Shown here: in pieces, positions 34,301 through 46,300 of the stretch
Layout: every line of letters starts with the position of its first letter
How positions within the stretch are numbered: the first letter of the stretch is position 1
Assembly (NCBI RefSeq): GCF_016097555.1
Contig: NC_054708.1
Coordinates: 1,368,382-1,432,381, forward strand
Length of the DNA stretch: 64,000 bases
Direction of reading: 5' to 3'
Origin: Gigantopelta aegis
Taxonomy: Eukaryota; Mollusca; Gastropoda; Neomphalida; Peltospiridae
The notes under the pieces: generated by a model
What the model saw: only the letters and a program-made list of their open reading frames with translations
Told to the model about the DNA's origin: nothing
Databases searched by the model: none
Translations under genes and position numbers: made by a program

Positions 34301-37300
34301 TTTTAGTTGTCACGAACTTTAGCAAGTGACAAATGAAAAGTATTTCACTTGGGACATACATTGATAATAACTGGTACTGAGTTTGCTATTCTATTTATTA
34401 CCCCAGCTATGTTTTCTCTAAAGGCCTTTATATTAGGCGCACATGCACGTACATGTAGGCTATAGAAACAATGTAAACTACTTTACACACTGTTCTGGGT
34501 ATTGCTATAACTTTGCATTTTAATCACATTCAAAGATAATTTTCAAAAACAAAAGTTATCGTTATTCTGCTAAAAATATAAATAATGATTTGCGTTAAAA
34601 TGACATTTTGTTATAAAGTTAATATTAAAACAGTTGTGAACACAAACTCATTAAAGTACATGACATCATTTTGTGTGTTTGCCAAATCGCGATGATGTTA
34701 TATTTAGTACCGACAAAGTCATTGGTTTGTAAGCATCAAATCATCCAGTAATATTGTACGTCACAACACTGCATACTATTTCTCATTGAGAAAATACGGA
34801 AAATATTTTCCCTGTTATGAGTGGTCACTGGGGGTAATAAATATAGTTATTTATTAAATTAGTAAAAATAAACATTTTCTTCATGGTGTATGAACTGCTC
34901 GAAAACAGGAAGTACTAGTAATGAAAGTTGATCGGTTACCACCAGTATCAAAGCAATAAACGTCTATCATAGACTGCAGTCTTATAATGACATACTTTCG
35001 TGCTTGTCTTGTCTTAATAAAGGGGGAACAAGGCGGTACAGGCCCACAGTTTTGAAAATTTGACCATACGTTATCTCGGTACCCTCAGGCATACGCGTCC
35101 CATCTTTTGTTTTTTAATATTATGTTAGAATTAATGGGAAATGCCAATAACAAAACGTTTATTCATATTTGCATTATTACCAACAGCTATGTAGGGTTCT
35201 GTAAGCATTTTTACATTATTACCAACAGCTATGTAGGGTTTTGTAAGCATTTGACATGGATTATAACTAATATTGTGAGTAAAATGATGGAAATACATGG
35301 TGAAACGTTTTCAGGCCAGCTAATTTTCCCAAATATGTCCATCATTTTTGACAGAATGTGAAGGTTTGCTCCACATTTGGGGGGTGGGGGGGGTGGGGCG
35401 GCGGAGGGGAGGAGGTAGCTAATCCTCCATCTCGAACGTGAATGCTAATAATATATCGGTAACGAGTTTCAACTTCAAAGTCATGAAGTGTAAGCTATTC
35501 CTCGCTTATGTCCCTTTCCAAATCTGCGGGTAACCCATGTTAAAAGTGTGGTTTTGTAAACACAGGTGAAATACACCACGGGTGTATGTCTTGGTCAGGT
35601 TTTTCAGTGTTTTACGTAAACCAGTGTTAAACCTAGGTTTTGATATAACCCAGTGTTTCGAAACCCAGACATATGAAATCGGCCCTAAATTTTTGCATTT
35701 GGCTCCATTTCATACAAACTGCAAGTCCAAGATTGATGAACTTCTTACATAGTTGTTCCTATGGATTGAACATCCATATGAACACAGTGTATGTGAAAAT
35801 AATTAAAAATTAATGTCAAAAGTTTGTCTACTTTGCACATGGACCCTTTTACGAAAATGAATGTTTTTGTTCATTCGTTCGTTTGTTCGTTTGTTCGTTC
35901 ATTTGTTCATTCATTCATTCATTCATTCATTCATTCACTCACTCACTCACTCACTCACTCACTCACTCACTCACTTCACTCACTCACTCACTCACTCACT
36001 CACTCACTCACTCACTCATTCATTCATTCATTCAAGGTTTTACTGTTTTGTAATACAACAAAATGCACTCAAAATAAAAAGTACAGATTACCTTGGGTGT
36101 TATTTAAATATCCAAAATATTGTTACTATTCCAAAGACAAATGAATTGTCATGCAGAGCAGCTTTTTATTTTACAAAGTGCACCATTCAGTGTAGTTGTT
36201 AGCACTTCACGCTAGAGTTACATTAGATTGTACTCTTTATTTATTTTTGTCACTGTTTTCTCATTTTTATTTATTTTTTACTACCTATTTACGTTCCATA
36301 TTTTACTTATTTCAACAGTATCTTTTTAATTCCATTTACTATTTTTGTGAGCAATGGTTCTGTTTTGATTGTTACAATTTCTGTGAGCAATGGTTCTGTT
36401 TTGATTGTTACAATTTCTGTGAGCAATGGTTCTGTTTTGATTGTTACAATTTGCTTTTTTTTAGCTCTCTTTATCCTTGCTTTTGCTTCCTATATTTGTA
36501 TATGTCGTTTTGTTAAGATATCGCACCTGAATACCAAGATAATGGAGGATAGTGATGAAAAGTCTGGCAATGAGAGAGCAACGGAAGAAATGAGAGAACA
36601 CTTCCAGAAGCAGGTAGGAACTTTCTGAAGCTACAGTGTGCACACCTGCCTCCCCGGTGAAATGCATTTTGACAAATGTCTGGGACTCTAGGGGCCGAAT
36701 TTAAAAAGCCTGTTTTTCTTGTGCGCAGGTGTTTAATCATTGTAAATGTACTTAGTTACACATGTAAGACATAAAGAGGCTCTGTAAATTCGGCCCAAAT
36801 GTTTTTATTGTGGTCAAAGTGCAACATCTTGTTATCATTCCTCAATTTACTTACTTACTTTTCTACATATCTTTTCACCACTCCTGCATGTAGCAGATAG
36901 TTCTCTGGTACGGTACTCTAGTAAGCTGTCTTAATGACAGCTGAGCTACAGAGCTGTGTTAAACTGTTTTGTAGCTGGAAGATCTTCGACACCGCCTGCA
37001 AGATGCAGAAAAACGAGTTTTAGAGAACTTTGAATTGGCCAGTCAGAAGGACCGTCAGTATGAAAAAGAGGTGAAACTTGTTACGTCTAAAATAATACTT
37101 GTTCATTGTTAGATCGGACATAAGATTATCTAACAGTTCACACCAGACAGTATAGTTATGTAATACTTGTTCATTGTTAGATCGGACATAAGATTATCTA
37201 ACAGTTCACACCAGACAATATAGTTAAATAATACTTGTTCATTGTTAGATTGGACATAAGATTACCTAACAGTTCACACCAGACAATATAGTTATGTAAT

Positions 37301-40300
37301 ACTTGTTCATTGTTAGATCGAACATAAGATTATCTAACAGTTCACACCAGACAGTATAGTTATGTAATACTTGTTCATTGTTAGATCGGACATAAGATTA
37401 TCTAACAGTTCACACCAGACAATATAGTTAAATAATACTTGTTCATTGTTAGATCGGACATAAGATTCTTATTATAGTTATGTAATACTTGTTCATAAGA
37501 TTACATAAGATTACTAACAGTTCACACCAGACAATATAGTTATGTAATACTTGTTCATTGTTAGATCGAACATAAGATTATCTAACAGTTCACACCAGAC
37601 AATATAGTTATGTAATACTTGTTCATTGTTAGATCGAACATAAGATTATCTAACAGTTCACACCAGACAATATAGTTAAATAATACTTGTTCATTGTTAG
37701 ATTGGACATAAGATTATCTAACAGTTCACACCAGACAATATAGTTAAATAATACTTGTTCATTGTTAGATTGGACATAAGATTATCTAACAGTTCACACC
37801 AGACAATATAGTTATGTAATACTTGTTCATTGTTAGATCGGACATAAGATTATCTAACAGTTCACACCAGACAATATAGTTATGTAATACTTGTTCATTG
37901 TTAGATCGGACATAAGATTATCTAACAGTTCACACCAGACAATATAGTTAAATAATACTTGTTCATTGTTAGATCGAACATAAGATTATCTAACAGTTCA
38001 CACCAGATAATATAGTTATGTAATACTTGTTCATTGTTAGATCGAACATAAGATTATCTAACAGTTCACACCACACAGTATAGTTATGTAATACTTGTTC
38101 ATTGTTAGATCGAACATAAGATTATCTAACAGTACACACCAGACAATATAGTTAAATAATACTTGTTCATTGTTAGATTGGACATAAGATTACTTAACAA
38201 TACACACCAGACAATATAGTTAAATAATACTTGTTCATTGTTACATTGGACATAAGATTACCTTACAGTTCACACCAGACAATATTGTTAAATAATACTT
38301 GTTCATTGTTAGATCGAACATAAGATTATCTAACAATACACACCAGACAATATAGTTAAATAATACTTGTTCATTGTTAGATCTGACATAAGATTATCTA
38401 ACAATACACACCAGACAATATAGTTAAATAATACTTGTTCATTGTTAGATTGGACATAAGATTATCTAACAGTTCACACCAGACAATATAGTTAAATAAT
38501 ACTTGTTCATTGTTAGATTGGACATAAGATTACCTAACAGTTCACACCAGACAATATAGTTAAATAATACTTGTTCATTGTTAGATCGGACATAAGATTA
38601 TCTAACAATACACACCAGATAATATAGTTAAATAATACTTGTTCATTGTTAGATCGGACATAAGATTACTTAACAATACACACCAGACAATATAGTTATG
38701 TAATACTTGTTCATTGTTAGATCGGACATAAGATTATCTAACAGTTCACACCAGGCAGTATAGTTATGTAATACTTGTTCATTGTTAGATCGGACATAAG
38801 ATTATCTAACAGTTCACACCAGACAGTATAGTTATGTAATACTTGTTCACTGTTAGATCGGACATAAGATTACCTTACAGTTCACCCCAGACAATATAGT
38901 TCATGCAAGATTTACTTTTTTAAGTAAACATTTTATGGATTTTTTTTTATCCATATACCAATATTGGATTTTTGTCATTAATTTTGTAATTATTTATTTA
39001 ATTATATGTTAATTCAAAGTCTTTTTAGACATATGCCTATCTTAACCCCATACAGGTATCAACAACTTGCTTACATAACACATTAAGAGAAATTAATTTT
39101 CACCTTTCACCCTAAAATGTAAGCAAATAATGCATTGTTAAAATATAATAATGAGCTATTTAGTATTATAAAACGTAGTTAAATTGGAACTGTTTTGTTT
39201 TGGCGTACAGATATTCTAGGTGACAAGCTAATTAATATGCATGGACCTATTACTATGTAAAACGGTAACGTATGAAATAAAATGGTTCATTCAATTTATT
39301 TTTTGTATTATGTAACTGGCCTCGGTGGTGTCGTGGTTAAGCCATCAGACTACTGGCTGGTAGGTACCGGGTTTGCAGCCTGGTACCGGCTCCAACCCAG
39401 AGTGAGTTCTTAAGGGCTCGGTGGGTAGGTGAAAGGCCACTAAACCCTTCTCTCTCACACTAACCAACTGACAACTAAGCCACTGTCCTGGACAGACAGC
39501 CCAGATAGCGGAGGTGTGTGCCCAGGACAGCATGCTTGAACCTTAATTGGATATAAGCACGAAAATAAGATGAAATGAAATGAATATATTATTTAGGATT
39601 ACAGGATAAATAAAATAACCAATTACAGGAAAGCACATACCATGACCTTTGATATACCAGTCGTGGCCCACCGTTGAGGATCAATCCTAGTCTGACTGTA
39701 CATCAAGTGAGCGCTTTACCACTGGGTTATGTCCTGCCCTATATTGAGGAAAACAGAAAAAACCCTGTATTTGATTAATCTAATATCTGATATGTTAACC
39801 ATTGATGTTGTCCATTTGGCATTATAACAGTTGTGTTGATGATCGTGTTTTAGAAGAATGAGTTGGAGAGCTTGTTGCAGCAGTCTAAGCTCGACTGGGT
39901 GGTGAAGGAGTCCCAGCTGAGAGGGAAGATCACGTCACTCGAGTCGCAGATATTCGACATTGAGTCGGCGCGTGAACACGAACGCAGCGAAGTCAGCCAG
40001 CAGATTGTACGACATTGTCTAACAGATAACAATAATATATGGGTTTTTTAATGATGAAATTATGTTTTTAACTAATTCTATAACTATATTACTATTTAGT
40101 CTAACAGATAACAATAATATATGGGGTTTTAACGATGAATTCATGAAATTATGTTTTTAACTAATCCTATAATCGTAATATTATTTAGTCTAGTGGATAA
40201 CAAAAATATGTGGGGGTTTTTTTTCTTTTTCGACAGATGAATTTTTAACTAATTCAATAATTGTAACTTTTAAACATTAAGAAGAGTTATTTTGGGGATT

Positions 40301-43300
40301 TATTATATTCAGTAGTAGTGTAGATTTGGTACTTCCTTAACTTTGTTTCTGTAAATAGTGGCAGCTTTTAAAATTTGTTTGATTAAAATTCCTGAGTTTT
40401 ATACTAAAGTTATCTGGATTAAAAATGCTGAAATGGCTTCAAATACACAAAAAAGAATAGTATTTTGAATTTAGAATATTTAAATGAAAACACAACTACA
40501 GTTTGAATAAACTGGAGATTTAAGCTTTTAACAAAGTTAAAATATTGGATCATACATTGATTATCGCTTGGTAATTTCTCTTGTACTGTTAATGTTCTAA
40601 ATGGTTAAATATTAAAAATAAACTAGACATTTCAGTTTTTAACAAAAGCTAAAAAATTAGATTGTACAGTCATTGTCGCATGGTAATTTCTCTTGTGCTG
40701 CCAATGTTCTGAATGCTTAAATATTAAAAATATTAGATTGTACAGTCATTGTCGCATGGTAAGTTCTCTTGTGCTTCCAATGTTCTGAATGCTTAAATAT
40801 TAAAAATATTAGATTGTACAGTCATTGTCGCATGGTAATTTCTCTTGTGCTGCCAATGTTCTGAATGCTTAAATATTAAAAATATTAGATTGTACAGTCA
40901 TTGTCGCATGGTAATTTCTCTTGTGCTGCCAATGTTCTGAATGCTTAAATATTAAAAATATTAGATTGTACAGTCATTGTCGCATGGTAAGTTCTCTTGT
41001 GCTGCCAATGTTCTGAATGCTTAAATATTAAAAATATTAGATTGTACAGTCATTGTCGCATGGTAAGTTCTCTTGTGCTGCCAATGTTCTGAATGCTTAA
41101 ATATTAAAAATATTAGAGTGTACAGTCATTATGGCTGTATAATATTCTCTTGTGCTGACAAGAGAATGAATGCTTAAATGTTAAAAATGTTAGATTGTAC
41201 AGTCATTATTGCTTGGTAAGTTCTCTTGTGCTGCCAATGTTCTGAATGCTTAAATATTAAATATATTAGAGTGTACAGTCATTATTGCTTGGTAATTTCT
41301 CTTGTGCTGCAAATGTTCTAAATGCTTAAGGGTGTATAGTACCAAATCGAATCCCATAGATGACAATAGTAACATATGTGGCTAAAACTCCTACCTGCAA
41401 TGTATCAATCGACATAAATGCCACGGATATAAATACTACCACCCCTCACACTTAAAGTGAATCAGAAAAAAATGGGGGTCAAGCTGCTCGTTTCTGAGAT
41501 AACGGGTAGCGTCTATGACTACCCTAGTTCCGCACAAAATTCGAGTACTTTTTTTCACAGGTACCCCATACATGTTTCAAGCACAAGGCAACTTGACACA
41601 TTGGTACTAGATGAAATAAAATTGCATTTTTTTTTTTACCCAGATAAAACTATTATTTTACCCAGATAAAACTATTATTTTTTACAACCAACACACTCAC
41701 ATTTATAACCAATCACAGGACTTGTGGTATTCACTTCTCTATCAAAAGTTGGGTGCACCTCGAACTTTGACCCAGCCGGAAGTTATTTGGTGTAGTACTA
41801 CCTTAAATATTAAAAATATTAGATTGTACAGTCAATTATTGCTTGGTAAATTCTCTTGTGCTGCCAATGTTCTAAATGCTTAAATATTAAAAATATTAGA
41901 TTGTACAGTCATTATTGCTTGGTAAGTTCTCTTGTGCTGCCAATGTTCTGAATGCTTAAATATTAAAAATATACAAGAATAAAAGAATCATTCATATAGG
42001 TACATAATTTGTTGTCAGGGTTGAGGCTTGCCGAGTCCCTGACATCATATTATGTACCCGAGGGTGGAATAGCCCTGTCCCACATGGATACATAATGGGG
42101 GATTATTTTTCTCCCATCCAGTAGATAAAAAACAAGCATTCTGGGAAAACGTGAAAAACCTACATTTTTTTTTTTTTTTATCTTACAATAAAATTATCAT
42201 AACCATTGAAAATTGAAAACGATAGTATAATTTCATTATGACAGCAGGTTTCCTTGTTTTTATAAAATATAAAAAACATTTCTTGAGTTATTTTTCCATT
42301 TACGTGATGTCACACGTTAATATCAGCTCGAACTATAGAAGTCACGTGGTCATGCAAGACCGATTTATTCTGCATGGGCTGATGTCATGGAATACGCCTG
42401 TCTTGCATGGCTAGGGATGGGAGAAATTTTAGTTTTTAACATTTAGTTAAAATATTAAGATTATAAAAGTATTATTGATGTGTCCCTGCAGGCTCACTTT
42501 GAGAGTCGGGAACAGGAGTACATAGAGAAGCAGCTACTATTTGAGAAGGAGGTGCAGGGGCTGGAGGCGGGGTACAGCGAACTGCAGGCAGAAATCTCAC
42601 ACCGAGCAGCTGAACTCGAGTCTCACAGGAAAAACTTAGAAGCAAAGACCAGGAGCGAAGTGTTCCTCATAGAGAAGGTGAAGATGACAATGATTAAATG
42701 TCCTTTACATTCATTACAGTATAACATCATCCCATTGGTAAGGGACTTTGTTCATTTCTCAATGAACGAACAAATTACGTCGTATGGGAATGTCATATCT
42801 GATGATGTCAAATTATATGGGCAAGTTGTCTTATTGAGTGTTATTGTTTATGGACCAAAAATAATTCAAAATAAAGTATGGCAGTTTAGTGTTATTATTA
42901 GCAAGTATAATTCAGATTTAATTATAAGTATTGTCTGTTATTAATTTTACGTTCATCTGGGTATGAACAAAAAAAATCATCCGCAAACTTATGTGAGAAT
43001 GGTTTTGCCGATTCACACAATTTGTGAATGTGTTTTTTTTTGTTCATACCCTGATGAACATAAAAGAAATAACAGACAATCCTTAAATGGATTTCATTGC
43101 TTTGTTATACTACTGTAGAATACTTTATTTTCGCGTTTTTCGCGTGTGAATGAAATTCGTGAAAATATATTCCACGCGAAAATAAAGGCCAATAAAAAAT
43201 AAAATTAAAAAAATGTAGTCTCGTTCAACTATACCACATTAGTTTCCGATGTACGAGGCTAGTAGTAACAAAGCGGTGCTCCCTTCTGTCACGGAACAAA

Positions 43301-46300
43301 CCACAAAACACAAAAGCTGTTTAAAAATTTAAATCAAGAACACGATAAGTACATACATAATAAAACAATACTAACACTAAAAAGCTTTATGCTGTTTTCC
43401 TTCGCATGTGCTAGCGATCAGTTCATCAGACAGAGTCTACACATTTTCAACGACGGAAGTAAACGTGCATTATCACAGTATATTAAAAATGTGGAAGTGA
43501 AAAAATCCGGACTGGGCTATGTTCAGATGTTTCACAATTTTATTTTTATTTTTCGCAAAGGCCTGCAAGTCTGAAACCTGTGTGTATTAAATCTGTTTTT
43601 CCTTTCATAGCATCATGTGTGCGAATAAGCCACTGGGCATGAATGGGTTTAATCATACTCAGACGTAAATCAACTTGCACTTTCTTGTGCCTTCAAATTT
43701 TGTTTTGTTTGTTTTCGGTTTTTGTGTTTATAACAATTATAAGGATTAAGAAAAACTGCATGCGGTAAGCACCTTCTGTAAGTTTATTAACGTGTAAACA
43801 ATAAAGTCTTGATTGGTTAAAGCAGGAAAACTATTGTTTTATGTGTATAGCACTCGTGTGTACATGTAGGATTAGTTCTACAGCTTAGCGTAACAACCGG
43901 CAAAACTAAGTTCCGTTTTTAAAACAAAATTATTGACATCTGTACTTCGTTTTTTATTGATAATTGATGGGGGTTGGGGGATTCGCGAAAATAAATGTTC
44001 ACGAATTGACCCATTTTCATTAAATCGCGAAAATTTTATCCCGCGAAAATAAAGTATTCTACAGTATCACCTGGTTGTAATTGGAAATTAATTGACATTC
44101 AGTCAATAAGTCTTCATTGGTATAATAATTATTAAAAAACAATTAATTTCTGATCTAGAGATATTAATCTTTGTTTTCTGCAGGTGTCGAGTTATAAGTG
44201 TCTTTATATTTAACCATCAGGTTTCTGATCTAGAGATATTAATCTTTGTTTTCTGCAGGTGTCGAGTTCTAAGTGTCTTTATATTTAACCATCAGGTTTC
44301 TGATCTAGAGATATTAATATTTGTTTTCTGCAGGTATCGAGTTATAAGTGTCTTTATATTTAACCATCAGGTTTCTGATCTAGAGATATTAATATTTGTT
44401 TTCTGCAGGTGTCGAGTTCTAAGTGTCTTTATATTTAACCATCAGGTTTCTGATCTAGAGATATTAATCTTTGTTTTCTGCAGGTGTCGAGTTATAAGTG
44501 TCTTTATATTTAACCATCAGGTTTCTGATCTAGAGATATTAATATTTGTTTTCTGCAGGTGTCGAGTTCTAAGTGTCTTTATATTTAACCATCAGGTTTC
44601 TGATCTGGAGATATTAATCTTTGTTTTCTGCAGGTGTCGTGTTCTAAGTGTCTTTATATTTAACCATCAGGTTTCTGATCTGGAGATATTAATATTTGTT
44701 TTCTGCAGGTGTCGTGTTATAAGTGTCTTTATATTTAACCATCAGGTTTCTGATCTAGAGATATTAATCTTTGTTTTCTGCAGGTATCGTGTTATAAGTG
44801 TCTTTATATTTAACCATCATGTTTCTGATCTAGAGATATTAATATTTGTTTTCTGCAGGTGTCGAGTTATAAGTGTCTTTATATTTAACCATCAGGTTTC
44901 TGATCTAGAGATATTAATATTTGTTTTCTGCAGGTGTCGAGTTATAAGTGTCTTTATATTTAACCATCAGGTTTCTGATCTAGAGATATTAATATTTGTT
45001 TTCTGCAGGTGTCGAGTTATAAGTGTCTTTATATTTAACCATCAGGTTTCTGATCTGGAGATATTAATATTTGTTTTCTGCAGGTGTCGAGTTCTAAGTG
45101 TCTTTATATTTAACCATCAGGTTTCTGATCTGGAGATATTAATATTTGTTTTCTGCAGGTGTCGAGTTCTAAGTGTCTTTATATTTAACCATCAGGTTTC
45201 TGATCTGGAGATATTAATATTTGTTTTCTGCAGGTGTCGTGTTATAAGTGTCTTTATATTTAACCATCAGGTTTCTGATCTAGAGATATTAATCTTTGTT
45301 TTCTGCAGGTGTCGTGTTATAAGTGTCTTTATATTTAACCATCAGGTTTCTGATCTAGAGATATTAATCTTTGTTTTCTGCAGGTGTCGTGTTATAAGTG
45401 TCTTTATATTTAACCATCAGGTTTCTGATCTAGAGATATTAATCTTTGTTTTCTGCAGGTGTCGAGTTCTAAGTGTCTTTATATTTAACCATCGGGTTTC
45501 TGATCTAGAGATATTAATATTTGTTTTCTGCAGGTATCGTGTTATAAGTGTCTTTATATTTAACCATCAGGTTTCTGATCTAGAGATATTAATCTTTGTT
45601 TTCTGCAGGTATCGTGTTATAAGTGTCTTTATATTTAACCATCAGGTTTCTGATCTAGAGATATTAATCTTTGTTTTCTGCAGGTGTCGAGTTCTAAGTG
45701 TCTTTATATTTAACCATCGGGTTTCTGATCTAGAGATATTAATATTTGTTTTCTGCAGGTATCGTGTTATAAGTGTCTTTATATTTAACCATCAGGTTTC
45801 TGATCTGGAGATATTAATATTTGTTTTCTGCAGGTGTCGAGTTATAAGTGTCTTTATATTTAACCATCAGGTTTCTGATCTAGAGATATTAATATTTGTT
45901 TTCTGCAGGTGTCGAGTTCTAAGTGTCTTTATATTTAACCATCAGGTTTCTGATCTGGAGATATTAATCTTTGTTTTCTGCAGGTGTCGTGTTCTAAGTG
46001 TCTTTATATTTAACCATCAGGTTTCTGATCTAGAGATATTAATCTTTGTTTTCTGCAGGTGTCGAGTTCTAAGTGTCTTTATATTTAACCATCGGGTTTC
46101 TGATCTAGAGATATTAATATTTGTTTTCTGCAGGTATCGTGTTATAAGTGTCTTTATATTTAACCATCAGGTTTCTGATCTGGAGATATTAATATTTGTT
46201 TTCTGCAGGTGTCGAGTTATAAGTGTCTTTATATTTAACCATCAGGTTTCTGATCTAGAGATATTAATATTTGTTTTCTGCAGGTGTCGAGTTCTAAGTG

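Noticed and set aside
33662..35688. Autonomous DNA transposon
   Set aside because: There are inverted ends but no transposase-like ORF inside; treated as non-autonomous.
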